From Pseudomonadota bacterium (GTDB lineage Bacteria; Pseudomonadota; Gammaproteobacteria; Burkholderiales; Burkholderiaceae_B): DNA of 64,000 nucleotides. Below are positions 10,108-19,590 of the stretch, piece by piece (position 1 is the first letter of the stretch; each line of letters opens with the position of its first letter). The stretch spans positions 91,231 through 155,230 of the forward strand of contig JAFACG010000045.1 of the NCBI GenBank assembly GCA_023425645.1. The letters run 5' to 3'. The notes beneath the pieces are model-generated. The model had not been told where the DNA came from. It ran no database searches and saw nothing but the letters and a program-made list of their open reading frames with translations. Both the position numbers and the translations under genes were made by a program.

Positions 10108-10827
10108 TTACTGCAGCAGGCTGCGCAGCATCCAGGCGTTCTTCTCGTGCACGTCCAGGCGCTGGGTCAGCAGGTCGGCGGTGGGCTGGTCGTCGGCCGC
10201 GTCGGCGCGATCGAAAGCCGTGCGCGCGGTGCGGGCCAGCGCTTCGTTGCCCTTGACCAGCAGTTCGATCATGGTGGTGGCGTCGGGCACGGACTTGGGC
10301 TGGGAAATGGAGGACAGCTTTTCGAATTCGGCGTACGTGCCGGGGGCGTAGTGGCCCAGGGCGCGGATGCGTTCGGCGATGTCGTCCAGCGCCTGCCACA
10401 GTTCGGTGTACTGCGTCATGAACAGTTCATGCAGCGTCTTGAACATGGGGCCGGTGACGTTCCAGTGGAAATTGTGCGTCATCAGGTAGACCGTGTACGA
10501 GTCGGCCAGCACCTTGGACAGCTCCTGGGCGACGGCGGCGCGATCGTTGGACGAGATGCCGATGTCGATGTTCAGGACGCTGCTGGAGGCGGCGGGCTTG
10601 GCCGGTTTGGCGGCGGCCTTGGCAGGAGCCTTGGCAGGGGCGCTGGCGGCTTTCACGGCCTTCTTGGCAGGGGCTTTCTTGGCGGGCGCCTTGGCCGGGG
10701 CCTTGACGGCGACGGCGGCCTTGTCGTCAGCGGCGGCGGACGCTGCTGCGCTGGTATCGGCGGGCTTGGCCTGGGTCGCCTTGGTAGCCTTGACGGATTT
10801 ACTCACTGTTTTCACGGCTTTTGCCAT
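10108..10827 (-). CDS. dps: Dps family DNA-protecting ferritin with long Lys/Ala-rich N-terminal tail
   Basis: Dodecameric mini-ferritin that binds DNA and oxidises iron with peroxide. Residues from about 86 on form the ferritin-like core, with the ferroxidase pattern THNFHWNVTGPMFKTLHELFMTQY and LDDIAERIRALG. The first roughly 85 residues are low-complexity, built of Lys-Ala-Pro repeats (APAKAPAKKAPAKKAVKAA), much like the C-terminal tail of histone H1; ordinary Dps tails are 10-20 residues. It gives 239 residues in total against about 165 for E. coli Dps. It lies 68 bases downstream of oxyR, and a TATTAT -10-like box is present at 10856-10861, so OxyR control is plausible. Confidence 0.92.
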   Translation of the reverse strand: MAKAVKTVSKSVKATKATQAKPADTSAAASAAADDKAAVAVKAPAKAPAKKAPAKKAVKAASAPAKAPAKAAAKPAKPAASSSVLNIDIGISSNDRAAVAQELSKVLADSYTVYLMTHNFHWNVTGPMFKTLHELFMTQYTELWQALDDIAERIRALGHYAPGTYAEFEKLSSISQPKSVPDATTMIELLVKGNEALARTARTAFDRADAADDQPTADLLTQRLDVHEKNAWMLRSLLQ

Positions 10828-10895
10828 AATGGACTCCTGTTGAACAGAGGGCTAAATAATACCTGGGGCAGAATAACACGCACAGGGCGTGCTGC

Positions 10896-11861
10896 TCAGG
10901 TTAATTCTGGATAGGGGAAACTGCCGCTGTATTCGACTTTCAGGTAGTTCACCCCAGCCAGCCCGCTTTCCATGATGCCACGGGTCAATGCGTCGATGGC
11001 GGAGGTGCGGGGAAAACTCTTACGCCAGATCAGGGCGATGCGTCGGTCGGGCACGGGTTTCTTGAACGGCACGTAGGCCAGCAGGTCGTTGGCCTGCCCT
11101 GGCGAGGACAGGGAACTGGCCGGCAACACGGTCACGCCTATGCCAGTCGCCACCATATGGCGTATGGTCTCCAGCGAGGAGCCTTCAAAGGTGCGCTGTA
11201 TGCCTTCGCTGGAGGCCGAGAAGCGCGAGAGCTCGGGACATACGCCCAGGACCTGGTCGCGGAAGCAATGGCCCGCGCCCAGCAACAGCATGGTCTGTTC
11301 CTTGAGCTCTTCCGGGTCCACCTCCTTGCGTTTGGCCCAGGGGTGATCGTGCGGCACGGCCACCACGAAAGGTTCGTCGTACAGCTCGCGTATCATCAGC
11401 CCGGTCTCGGGCAGCGGCAAGGCCACGATGGCGCAGTCGATCTCGCCCTGGCGCAGCAGCTCCAGCAGCCGCACGGTGAAGTTCTCCTGCAGCAGCAAGG
11501 GCATCTGGGGCGTCAGCTCGATCTGTTTGGGCACCAGCCGCGGCAGCAGATACGGGGCGACGGTATAGATGATGCCCACGCGCAAGGGTCCGGCCAGCGG
11601 ATCGTGGCCCTGGCGGGCGATCTCGCGCAGGTTGGCGCCCTCTTCCAGCACCTTCTGCGCCTGCGCCACGATGCGCAGCCCGATGGGCGTGATGCCCACC
11701 TCGGTGCCGCCGCGCTCGAAGATGACCACGCCCAGCTCATCCTCCAGCTTCTTGATGGCCACCGACAAGGTCGGCTGGCTGACGAAGCAGGCCTCGGCGG
11801 CGCGCCCGAAGTGGCGCTCGCGCGCCACGGCGACGATGTACTTCAGCTCGGTCAATGTCAT
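10896..11861 (-). CDS. oxyR: Hydrogen-peroxide sensor and LysR-type regulator OxyR
   Basis: LysR-family activator of the peroxide response. From the ATG at 11861 the protein is 321 residues, with an N-terminal winged helix (MTLTELKYIVAVARERHFGRAA, SQPTLSVAIKKLEDELG) and a C-terminal sensing domain. The two redox cysteines fall at residues 199 and 208 (GHCFRDQVLGVC), the positions known for E. coli OxyR, where they form the activating disulfide. I chose this start because GGAAT lies just upstream and family proteins begin here; a longer frame would overlap recG. Placed between recG and dps, the recG-oxyR order being common in related bacteria. Confidence 0.96.
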   Translation of the reverse strand: MTLTELKYIVAVARERHFGRAAEACFVSQPTLSVAIKKLEDELGVVIFERGGTEVGITPIGLRIVAQAQKVLEEGANLREIARQGHDPLAGPLRVGIIYTVAPYLLPRLVPKQIELTPQMPLLLQENFTVRLLELLRQGEIDCAIVALPLPETGLMIRELYDEPFVVAVPHDHPWAKRKEVDPEELKEQTMLLLGAGHCFRDQVLGVCPELSRFSASSEGIQRTFEGSSLETIRHMVATGIGVTVLPASSLSSPGQANDLLAYVPFKKPVPDRRIALIWRKSFPRTSAIDALTRGIMESGLAGVNYLKVEYSGSFPYPELT

Positions 11862-11893
11862 GGCAATTCCTTGTGCAAAACCGAATTTATGAT

Positions 11894-13975
11894 TCAACTG
11901 CGCAGCAATTCTTCCCTGCCCTTCATCCAGCGCTGCAGATGGGCCCGGGCGTGATCCGGATAGCGGCTGCGAAACTCCGCGACCAGCTCCTGGGCCTGCT
12001 CGATCAGGTCTTCGTCGGATTCCAGGCTGGCGAAGCGCAGCACGGCCTGTCCCGACTGGCGCATGCCCATGAATTCGCCCGGGCCGCGCTGTTCCAGGTC
12101 GCGGCGCGCGATCTCGAAGCCGTCATTGGTCTCGTACATCGCCCGCAAGCGCTGGCGCGCCACGGCCGACAAGGGCGTCTGGTACAGCAGCACGCAGACC
12201 GACTGCACCTGCCCGCGCCCTACCCGCCCGCGCAGCTGGTGCAGCTGCGCCAAGCCGAAGCGCTCGGCGTGTTCGATGATCATCAGCGAGGCGTTGGGCA
12301 CGTCCACGCCCACTTCGATCACGGTGGTGGCCACCAGCACGTCCAGCTCGCCGTCGCGAAAGGCGTCCATGACCTGCGCCTTGTCCGTGGCCGACAGGCG
12401 CCCGTGTATCAGCCCGACGCGCAAGGGCGCCAGCGCCTGGGCCAGGGCCGCATGCGTGTCCACGGCCGTCTGCAATTGCAGCGCTTCGCTTTCTTCGACC
12501 AGGGGACAGACCCAGTAGGCCTGGCGGCCCTGCGCGACTTCGGCGCGCACGCGCGCCATGACTTCCTCGCGCCGGCTGTCTTCGGCGAGCTTGGTGATGA
12601 CCGGACTGCGCCCGGGCGGGAGCTCGTCGATGACCGAGACGTCCAGGTCGGCGAAGAAAGCCATAGCCAGCGTGCGCGGGATGGGCGTGGCGCTCATGTT
12701 CAGCTGGTGCGGCAGATACGGGCGGCCCTGTTCGTCGACGGTGTCGCCCTTGCGGTTCAGCTCCAGGCGCTGGCCCACGCCGAAGCGGTGCTGCTCGTCC
12801 AGGATGACCAGGCCCAGGCGCTGGAAGCTGACCTGTTCCTGGATCAGCGCCTGGGTGCCTATCACCAGCTTGGCCTGCCCGGAGGCGATGGATTCATAAG
12901 CCTGGCGGCGCGCCTTGGCGCCCAGGCTGCCCGTCAGCCAGGCCAGTTCCACGCCCAGCGGCTCCAGCCAGCCGCGCATCTTCAGGTAGTGCTGTTCGGC
13001 CAGGATCTCGGTGGGCGCCATCAGGGCCACCTGAAATCCGCTGGCGATGGCCTGGACGGCGGCCATGGCGGCCACGATGGTCTTGCCGCTGCCCACGTCG
13101 CCTTGCAGCAGGCGGTGCATGGGATAGGAGCGCAGCATGTCTTGCCCGATCTCGGCGACGGCGCGCTGCTGGGCCCCGGTCAGCGTGAACGGCAGGGAGG
13201 CGGCCAGTGCGCGGGCCAGTTCGGAATCCTGCGCGGTCAGGGGCGCGGCGTGCTGCGCCTGGCGCGCGGCGCGCGCTTCCGCCAGGGACAATTGCTGCGC
13301 CAGCAGTTCGTCGAACTTGATGCGGTTCCAGGCCGGATGGCCGCGCTCGAAGAGGTCGTCGTAGCTCAGGTCGGGCGGAGGATAGTGCAGCAGCCGTATG
13401 GCCTGCGCGAAAGGCATCAGGCCATGCTTGCGGCATACGGCCTCGGGCAGCGTGTCGCTCAGATCGGCATGATCCAGTGCGTGGGCGATGGCCTTGCGCA
13501 GCTGGTCCTGGGACAGGCCGTCGGTGGTCGGATAGACGGGCGTCAGGGCGCGGGCCAGCGGCGCGCCGGCTGCCGACACCTTGGGGTGCACCATCTCAAG
13601 TCCGTGAAAGCCCTGGCGCACCTCCCCACGCACGCGCAGGGGCTTGCCGGCTTGCAATTGCTTCACCTGGCTGGGGTAGAAATGCAGCCAGCGCAAGGCC
13701 AGCTGGCCGGTGTCGTCGGCGATGCGGGCATGCAGCTGGGCGCGGGGCCGAGCTTGCACGTCCGTGCTGATGATTTCGCCTTCGATCTGGGCCATCTTGC
13801 CCGGATACAGATGGGCGATGGGCTCGATCCGGGTCTCGTCCTCGTAGCGCAAAGGCAGGTGCACCACGAAATCCGCCGGTTCGCGCAGACCCAGCTTGTC
13901 GAACTTCTGATCGAGGGAGACGGCCTTCCGGGCGGAGGACCGTTTGGCCTGGCGAGCAGGCCTGTCTGCGATCAT
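11894..13975 (-). CDS. recG: ATP-dependent DNA helicase RecG
   Basis: Superfamily 2 helicase that regresses stalled forks and processes branched DNA. At 693 residues it equals the E. coli length. The N-terminal wedge/OB region (LPLRYEDETRIEPIAHLYPG) is followed by the helicase core with motif I LLQGDVGSGKTIVA, motif II DEQHRFGVGQR, SATPIPRTLA and the C-terminal HGRLSATDKAQVMDAFRDGELDVLVATTVIEVGVDVPNA and QLRGRVGRG. It starts 13 bases after ridA and is followed by oxyR 32 bases on, so the genes may share transcripts. The start has no good ribosome-binding site, so coupling to ridA is possible. Confidence 0.97.
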   Translation of the reverse strand: MIADRPARQAKRSSARKAVSLDQKFDKLGLREPADFVVHLPLRYEDETRIEPIAHLYPGKMAQIEGEIISTDVQARPRAQLHARIADDTGQLALRWLHFYPSQVKQLQAGKPLRVRGEVRQGFHGLEMVHPKVSAAGAPLARALTPVYPTTDGLSQDQLRKAIAHALDHADLSDTLPEAVCRKHGLMPFAQAIRLLHYPPPDLSYDDLFERGHPAWNRIKFDELLAQQLSLAEARAARQAQHAAPLTAQDSELARALAASLPFTLTGAQQRAVAEIGQDMLRSYPMHRLLQGDVGSGKTIVAAMAAVQAIASGFQVALMAPTEILAEQHYLKMRGWLEPLGVELAWLTGSLGAKARRQAYESIASGQAKLVIGTQALIQEQVSFQRLGLVILDEQHRFGVGQRLELNRKGDTVDEQGRPYLPHQLNMSATPIPRTLAMAFFADLDVSVIDELPPGRSPVITKLAEDSRREEVMARVRAEVAQGRQAYWVCPLVEESEALQLQTAVDTHAALAQALAPLRVGLIHGRLSATDKAQVMDAFRDGELDVLVATTVIEVGVDVPNASLMIIEHAERFGLAQLHQLRGRVGRGQVQSVCVLLYQTPLSAVARQRLRAMYETNDGFEIARRDLEQRGPGEFMGMRQSGQAVLRFASLESDEDLIEQAQELVAEFRSRYPDHARAHLQRWMKGREELLRS

Positions 13976-13988
13976 GGCTGCCGGGAGG

Positions 13989-14375
13989 TCAGAGGTGCAG
14001 GATGGCCTCGACCTCGAACTGAGCGCCCTTGGGCAGGCTGGCCACGCCGATGGTGGAGCGCGCGGGGAAAGGCTGGGGGATCAGCTCGGCCATGATGGCG
14101 TTGGCGCTGGCGAACTTGCTCAGGTCGGTCAGGAACAGGTTGAGCTTGACGATGTCGTCCAGGGAACCGCCGGCCGCCTGGACGACGGCTTCCAGGTTGG
14201 CGAAGGCCTGGCGGACCTGGCCTTCGAAGTTTTCGGAAACCAGTTCGCCCGTGGCGGGCTCCAGGCCGATCTGACCGGACAGGTAGACTGTCTTGCCGCC
14301 GGATGCGACGATTGCCTGGGAATAAGGGCCTACGGCGGCGGGAGCGGCATCGGTGAATACGACTTGCTTGGTCAT
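13989..14375 (-). CDS. ridA: RidA family enamine/imine deaminase
   Basis: Small trimeric cytoplasmic enzyme of 128 residues that hydrolyses reactive enamines and imines such as 2-aminoacrylate released by PLP enzymes. The sequence shows GPYSQAI near the N-terminus, [11 protein letters not shown], and the C-terminal [22 protein letters not shown], which includes the catalytic arginine of active RidA proteins. AGAGGTT precedes the ATG. It lies just upstream of recG. Confidence 0.95.
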   Translation of the reverse strand: MTKQVVFTDAAPAAVGPYSQAIVASGGKTVYLSGQIGLEPATGELVSENFEGQVRQAFANLEAVVQAAGGSLDDIVKLNLFLTDLSKFASANAIMAELIPQPFPARSTIGVASLPKGAQFEVEAILHL

Positions 14376-14450
14376 GGTTAGAACCTCTGATGAGTGGTTT
14401 ACTATCAGAGTTTAAGCGCCTATAGCTAAAATTAACAGTCGCCGACGCAA

Positions 14451-15227
14451 TTATTTTTCGACGAAAGCGCGTTCGATGACGTAGTCGCCGGGCTGGCCCA
14501 CGCCGGGCGAAACCTGGAAGCCGCGGCTGTCCAACATGGCGCTGATGTCGGCCAGCATGGCGGGACTGCCGCACAGCATGGCGCGGTCCTGGGCGGGATC
14601 CAGGGCGGGCAGGCCCAGGTCCTGGCACAGCTTGCCCGATTCGATCAGCTGGGTGATGCGGCCCGTATTGCGGAAGGGTTCGCGCGTGACGGTGGGGTAA
14701 TACAGCAGTTTTTCCCGCACCAGTTCGCCGAAGTATTCGTTCTGCGGCAATTCGTTCTGGATGAAGTCCGAATAGGCCAGCTCGCTGACGTAGCGCACGC
14801 CGTGCACCAGCACGACTTTCTCGAAGCGTTCGTAGGTGTCGGGATCCTTGATGATGCTCATGAAGGGAGCCAGGCCCGTGCCGGTGCCGAACAGGAACAG
14901 GTTGCGTCCCTGGCGCAGGTCGTCGATGACCAGCGTGCCCACGGGCTTGCGGCTGACCAGGATGCTGTCGCCTTCCTTCAGGTGCTGCAGCCGGGAAGTC
15001 AGCGGGCCGTCCTGCACCTTGATGCTGAGGAATTCCAGGTTTTCCTCGTAGTTGGCGCTGGCGATGCTGTAGGCGCGCATCAAGGGCTTGCCGTCCACTT
15101 CCAGGCCTATCATGACGAAATGGCCGTTGTGAAAGCGCAAGGCGGCATCACGCGTGGTGGTGAAGGAAAACAGGGTATCGTTCCAGTGATGGACGCTCAG
15201 CACTCGTTCGGTATTGAAAGCTGCCAT
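14451..15227 (-). CDS. fpr: Ferredoxin/flavodoxin-NADP+ reductase Fpr
   Basis: FAD-containing reductase of 258 residues that exchanges electrons between NADPH and ferredoxin or flavodoxin, with roles in redox balance and Fe-S cluster supply. It contains the FAD-binding RAYSIASANYEENLEF, the pyrophosphate region FGTGTGLAPFMSI and NADP-binding parts VLVHGVRYVSELAY and MLCGSPAMLADISAML, and ends with the Fpr-typical VERAFVEK-like tail. I start at 15227 (MAAFNTERVLSV), as the additional 38 codons upstream do not resemble the family. Divergent from fbpA. Confidence 0.94.
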   Translation of the reverse strand: MAAFNTERVLSVHHWNDTLFSFTTTRDAALRFHNGHFVMIGLEVDGKPLMRAYSIASANYEENLEFLSIKVQDGPLTSRLQHLKEGDSILVSRKPVGTLVIDDLRQGRNLFLFGTGTGLAPFMSIIKDPDTYERFEKVVLVHGVRYVSELAYSDFIQNELPQNEYFGELVREKLLYYPTVTREPFRNTGRITQLIESGKLCQDLGLPALDPAQDRAMLCGSPAMLADISAMLDSRGFQVSPGVGQPGDYVIERAFVEK

Positions 15228-15476
15228 GGTAGTGTCGGTGTGGGTGGTCGGGAAATCCCGAGCAATTATGCAAAAACCTGTCCATTGTACCCAGTTCGCG
15301 GCGCAAATCCACGTGCAGACATCAGAAGGCCTTGATCGCAATCAGGATTTACCATCATATCTTGCAATCAGCGCCGTTCAGCTTGTTTTCAGAGGCCGGC
15401 GCCCTTATTCTAGTCGCCCTGCGGCTTCATTTCCGGGAGCGCCCTATTGTGAGACGGAACAGAAGCTGCTACCTTT

Positions 15477-15495
15477 GCGTTTGATAATCATTACT
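15477..15495 (+). promoter_or_regulatory. Fur box upstream of fbpA
   Basis: Within the 318-base gap between fpr and fbpA, 15483-15493 (GATAATCATTA) matches 11 consecutive positions of the 19-base Fur consensus, about 13 of 19 overall. Iron repression of the ferric-iron importer is the expected role. The rest of the gap contains the start regions of both divergent genes and nothing else I can name. Confidence 0.75.
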
Positions 15496-15521
15496 ATTTG
15501 TGCCTATCTTATCGGTTCAAC

Positions 15522-15537
15522 AGAACTCCGGAGTTCT
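15522..15537 (+). promoter_or_regulatory. 16-base palindrome covering the fbpA ribosome-binding site
   Basis: AGAACTCC followed directly by its reverse complement. The GGAG at 15530-15533 is the only ribosome-binding site for fbpA (eight bases before ATG). In RNA it can form a six-pair stem with a CCGG loop, placing part of the ribosome-binding site in a hairpin. Function not known. Confidence 0.5.
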
Positions 15538-15541
15538 TTTC

Positions 15542-16588
15542 ATGATGCGTTTCAAGCCGTCCGCCCGTTCCCTGATCCAAGCCCTGGTCCTGTCCGGACT
15601 GGGCGGTTTGTCCATGGCCGCGGTGGCCGCCGACGAGGTCAATCTGTACACCACCCGCGAACCGGGCCTGATCACTCCTTTGCTGGAGACCTTCACCAAG
15701 GACACCGGCGTCAAGGTCAATACGGTATTCGTCAAGGACGGCCTGATCGAACGCGTCAAGACCGAAGGCGACAAGTCGCCCGCTGACGTACTGATGACCG
15801 TGGATATCGGCAATCTGCTGGATCTGGTGGAAGCCGGGGTCACCCAGCCGATCGAGTCGGCCGCCCTGACCGAGGCCATCCCCGCCAACCTGCGCGGCGC
15901 CGACAAGCAGTGGTTCTCCCTGTCCTTGCGCGATCGCGTGGCGTACGTGGCCAAGGACGTGGACGTCAAGAGCATCACTTACGAGGATTTCGCCGATCCC
16001 AAGTGGAAAGGCAAGGTCTGCATCCGTTCGGGCCAGCACCCCTACAACACCGCCCTGGTGGCGGCCATGATCGCCCATGACGGCGCCGAGGCCACCGAAA
16101 AATGGCTGCGCGGCGTCAAGGACAACCTGGGCCGCAAGGCAGCCGGCGGCGACCGCGACGTGGCGCGCGACATCCTGGGCGGCATCTGCGACGTGGGCAT
16201 CGCCAACGCCTACTACGTGGGCCGCATGAAGAACGCCGAAGAAGGTTCGGACGCCCGCAAATGGGGCGACGCCATCAAGGTGGTCCGCCCCACCTTCGCC
16301 AACGAGAAAAGCCAGGGCACGCATGTGAACATCTCCGGCGCCGCCGTGGCCAAGCATGCGCCCAACAAGGACAATGCCGTCAAGCTGCTGGAGTACCTGG
16401 TGTCCGACAAGGCGCAGAGCCTGTACGCCAGGGCCAACTATGAATATCCGGTGCGCGCCGGCGTGGAGCTGGATCCCGTGGTGGCCAGCTTCGGCGAACT
16501 GAAGGTCGACCCCTTGCCCTTGACGGAGATCGCCAAGCATCGCAAGCAGGCCAGCGAGCTGGTTGACAAAGTTGGCTTCGACAACTGA
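15542..16588 (+). CDS. fbpA: Ferric-iron ABC transporter substrate-binding protein FbpA/FutA type
   Basis: Periplasmic iron-binding protein of 348 residues. A signal peptide of about 28 residues (ends AVAA) precedes DEVNLYTTREPGLITPLLETF. The family features DGLIERVKTEG, PADVLMTVDIGNL, GKVCIRSGQHPYN and the tyrosine pair in GIANAYYVGRM that ligates Fe(III) are all present. Start 15542 is placed by GGAG eight bases upstream; a second ATG follows immediately. First gene of fbpABC under a Fur box. Confidence 0.95.
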   Translation: MMRFKPSARSLIQALVLSGLGGLSMAAVAADEVNLYTTREPGLITPLLETFTKDTGVKVNTVFVKDGLIERVKTEGDKSPADVLMTVDIGNLLDLVEAGVTQPIESAALTEAIPANLRGADKQWFSLSLRDRVAYVAKDVDVKSITYEDFADPKWKGKVCIRSGQHPYNTALVAAMIAHDGAEATEKWLRGVKDNLGRKAAGGDRDVARDILGGICDVGIANAYYVGRMKNAEEGSDARKWGDAIKVVRPTFANEKSQGTHVNISGAAVAKHAPNKDNAVKLLEYLVSDKAQSLYARANYEYPVRAGVELDPVVASFGELKVDPLPLTEIAKHRKQASELVDKVGFDN

Positions 16589-16682
16589 TCCATCCCGTTC
16601 CTTTTCCGCGACCGCCGGCTCCGAGCAATCGGGGCGGCGGTCGCCGCGCATTCAGGCGCCTGTAATTCAGCAGCATCGCATC

Positions 16683-18341
16683 ATGTCTTTTTTCCGCCGA
16701 CTGCCCGTCTGGCATGTGGCCGCCCTGCTGGTCGCCGTCCTGGCGGCCGCGCCCGTCCTCACCTTGCTGGTCCATGCCCTGGGAGGCAGCACGCAGCACT
16801 GGTCGCATCTGTTCCAGTTCGTGCTGCCCAATGCCTTGCGCAACACCGGCCTGCTCCTGCTGGGCGTGGGCGTGCTGGTCAGCTGCCTGGGCGTGGGCGC
16901 GGCCTGGCTGATCACCGCCTACGATTTCCCCGGCCGACGCGTCCTGCAGTGGGCCCTGCTGCTGCCCCTGGCGGTGCCGACCTACATCGTGGCGTTCGCC
17001 TACCTAGACCTGCTGCACCCCATCGGTCCGGTCCAGACGCTGATCCGCGAGCTGCTGGGCTACAGCAGCCCGCGCGAATTCCGCCTGCCCGACCTGCGTT
17101 CGCTGGGCGGCGCCATTTTCCTGCTGGGCTTCGTGCTCTACCCCTACGTCTACCTGAGCACGCGCGCCATGTTCGCGACCCAGTCGGCCAGCCTGCTGGA
17201 AGCAGCGCGCATCATGGGCGAATCCGGACGCAGCGTCTTCTTCCGCGTGGTGCTGCCCATGGCCCGCCCGGCCATTGCCGTGGGCGTCAGCCTGGCCTTG
17301 CTGGAAACATTGAACGACATCGGCGCCTCCGAATTCCTGGGCGTGCAGACGCTCACCGTCTCCATCTACACGACCTGGGTCACCCGTTCCGACCTGGCGG
17401 GCGCGGCGCAGATCGCCGTATCCATGCTCATCATCGTGGCCGGACTGATCACGCTCGAACGCTACGGACGCCGCCGCCAGGCCTATGCGGGCAACCAGCG
17501 CTCCGAACCCATACGCCCTGCCCGCCTGCGCGGCGCGTCCCGCTGGGTGGCGCTGGCGCTGGGCGCGGCGCCCGTCCTGATCGGTTTCGTGGCGCCGTCC
17601 CTGTACCTGCTCAACGAAACCATCAAGCACCTGGCCCAGGCCGGCGCCGTGTCCGAGCAGTTGCTGGCCAGCGCCTGGAACACCTTGCACATCGCCGCCC
17701 TGGCCACGGTGGCCACGCTGCTGTGTGGCCTGGTTGTGGCCTGGGCGGCGCGCGCCGTGCGCCACAGCCGCAAGCCCCGTTTCGCGCGCGTGCTGGCCGG
17801 GATCAGCAGCCTGGGCTACGCCATTCCGGGCACGGTGCTGGCCATCGGTCTGCTCACGCCGCTGGTCCTGTTCGATTCGCTCTACAACCAGGTGCTTTCC
17901 TGGTTCGGACACAAGCCGGCCGGGCTGCTGCTGATGGGCTCCACCCTGGCTTTGATGCTGGCGTATACCCTGCGCTTCCTGGCCATTTCCGTGGGCGGCC
18001 TGGATGCGGGCCTGGCGCGTATTCCCCCATCCCTGGAGCAGGCGTCCCGCCTGCTGGGCGAAACTCCCGCCGGCACGCTCAGGCGCGTGCATCTGCCCTT
18101 GCTGCGGCCCGCCATGGGCGCGGCGGCGCTGCTGATCTTCGTGGACGCCATGAAAGAGCTGCCCGCCACCCTGCTGCTGCGCCCCATGAACTTCGACACC
18201 CTGGCCACCTGGCTGTACGCGGAAGCCGCGCGCGGCACCTATGAAGAAGGCGCCGTGGCCGCCCTGGCCATTGTGCTGGCCGGACTGATACCCGTCATCC
18301 TGCTGGCGCGCACCCAACTGACGGCCCATGGCCGACGCTGA
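16683..18341 (+). CDS. fbpB: Ferric-iron ABC transporter permease FbpB
   Basis: Large fused permease of 552 residues with two permease halves, as usual for FbpB/SfuB. The first half carries the ATPase-contact loop LLEAARIMGESGRSVFFRVVLPMARPA, the second SLEQASRLLGETPAGTLRRVHLPLLRPA. About twelve hydrophobic segments are visible. I start at 16683 (MSFFRRLPVW), since the upstream in-frame stretch is hydrophilic and unrelated to the family, although the ribosome-binding site is weak. It lies 94 bases after fbpA and two bases before fbpC. Confidence 0.94.
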   Translation: MSFFRRLPVWHVAALLVAVLAAAPVLTLLVHALGGSTQHWSHLFQFVLPNALRNTGLLLLGVGVLVSCLGVGAAWLITAYDFPGRRVLQWALLLPLAVPTYIVAFAYLDLLHPIGPVQTLIRELLGYSSPREFRLPDLRSLGGAIFLLGFVLYPYVYLSTRAMFATQSASLLEAARIMGESGRSVFFRVVLPMARPAIAVGVSLALLETLNDIGASEFLGVQTLTVSIYTTWVTRSDLAGAAQIAVSMLIIVAGLITLERYGRRRQAYAGNQRSEPIRPARLRGASRWVALALGAAPVLIGFVAPSLYLLNETIKHLAQAGAVSEQLLASAWNTLHIAALATVATLLCGLVVAWAARAVRHSRKPRFARVLAGISSLGYAIPGTVLAIGLLTPLVLFDSLYNQVLSWFGHKPAGLLLMGSTLALMLAYTLRFLAISVGGLDAGLARIPPSLEQASRLLGETPAGTLRRVHLPLLRPAMGAAALLIFVDAMKELPATLLLRPMNFDTLATWLYAEAARGTYEEGAVAALAIVLAGLIPVILLARTQLTAHGRR

Positions 18342-18343
18342 TC

Positions 18344-19147
18344 ATGAATGCATTCCTGGACCTGCAGGCCATTACCCTGGCCTATGAAACTTCCAAAGGC
18401 TTCCGCCCCGTGGTGGACCAGTTGAACCTGCAATTGCCGCAAGGAGAAATCGGCTGCCTGCTGGGCGCCTCGGGCTGCGGCAAGACGACGGTGCTGCGCG
18501 CCATCGCGGGTTTTGAGCCACTGCGCAACGGCCGCATCCTGCTCGATCAACAGGTGCTCTCCACGGTCCAGCAGCAGGTGCCGCCCGAGCATCGCCATGT
18601 AGGGATGATGTTCCAGGACTACGCCCTGTTTCCGCACCTGACCGTGGAGAAGAACATAGCCTTCGGGCTGCGCAAGTGGAACAAGGCCGAGCGCGAGGCG
18701 CGCGTGCGGGAGATGCTGCAGCTGGTGGACCTGGGCCCGCTCGCCCAGCGCTATCCGCATGAGCTCTCCGGCGGCCAGCAGCAGCGCGTGGCCCTGGCTC
18801 GGGCGCTGGCCTCCAAGCCGTCCCTGCTCCTGCTGGATGAACCCTTCTCCAACCTGGACGTGGACACCCGCGAGCGCCTGGCCTTCGAGGTGCGCGACAT
18901 ACTGAAAAGCGCGGGCATGACGGCCATTCTGGTCACTCACAACCAAGCCGAGGCCTTCGCCATTGCCGACCGCATCGGCGTCATGCAGGCCGGCAAGATC
19001 ATCCAGTGGGACACCCCTTACGGATTGCACCATCGCCCGGCCAATGATTTCGTGGCGGACTTCATCCGGCGCGAAGCCATCATGGCGCAACGCGCCCAGG
19101 CCTTCCTGCGCGGCGGCCAGCCCGCCGAGCCCGTGCTGTATCACTGA
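18344..19147 (+). CDS. fbpC: Ferric-iron ABC transporter ATP-binding protein FbpC
   Basis: ATPase of the iron importer with Walker [11 protein letters not shown]-loop [15 protein letters not shown], signature [15 protein letters not shown], Walker [13 protein letters not shown] and switch histidine in [24 protein letters not shown]. At 267 residues it is shorter than the roughly 350-residue FbpC proteins and lacks most of the C-terminal regulatory domain; the end after residue 250 looks natural rather than frameshifted. Its stop overlaps the end of the convergent MFS remnant by seven bases. Confidence 0.93.
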   Translation: MNAFLDLQAITLAYETSKGFRPVVDQLNLQLPQGEIGCLLGASGCGKTTVLRAIAGFEPLRNGRILLDQQVLSTVQQQVPPEHRHVGMMFQDYALFPHLTVEKNIAFGLRKWNKAEREARVREMLQLVDLGPLAQRYPHELSGGQQQRVALARALASKPSLLLLDEPFSNLDVDTRERLAFEVRDILKSAGMTAILVTHNQAEAFAIADRIGVMQAGKIIQWDTPYGLHHRPANDFVADFIRREAIMAQRAQAFLRGGQPAEPVLYH

Positions 19148-19590
19148 GATCGGCGATGCGTCCTGCCCAGCCTTGCCAGGTACAGAGGCAAGGCGGAACC
19201 GATCAGCGCGATCAGTGCCAGCAGTGCGTTCAGGCGTGGCGCCGACAACTCTTCGCCGGTCAGCAGGATGGAGGGCAACGCCAGGGCGGCGCAGCTCGCC
19301 ATGTGCAGACAGGCGGTCTGCAAGTTCATGAAGCCGCTGCGCTGCGCCTCGGAGGGGTAGGCCGCACTGCGGATCGTGGCGGCCACCAGGCGAGCATAGC
19401 TGCCTGCCATGAACAGAACCATGCCCAGCCACGCCGGTCCCAATCCGGCTCCCAGCAAGGCAAGGGAGGCAAGCAGCAGCGCCGTACCAATTCCGGCGAC
19501 CGCGAATTCGCTCCAGGCTGGCGTCGCCTTGCCAGCCATGTGTGAGGCGGCTACCGCGGCGACCCCTCCGACAAGAAAGAGAACCGGCAT
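19141..19590 (-). pseudogene. C-terminal remnant of an MFS transporter
   Basis: About 148 codons encoding the last hydrophobic segments of a major facilitator protein, with the family stretch AAYPSEAQRSGFMNLQTA. The residue pattern ends at about 19590, exactly where the reading frame runs into sequence antisense to the LysR remnant; the N-terminal two thirds are missing. The frame stays open across the junction, but the joined part is only the complement of the LysR domain. It cannot make a functional transporter. Interpreted as the left product of a deletion that removed a divergent promoter region. Confidence 0.8.

Noticed and set aside
11855-14095. 746-codon plus-strand frame opposite recG
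   Set aside because: Antisense shadow of recG with no recognisable motif.
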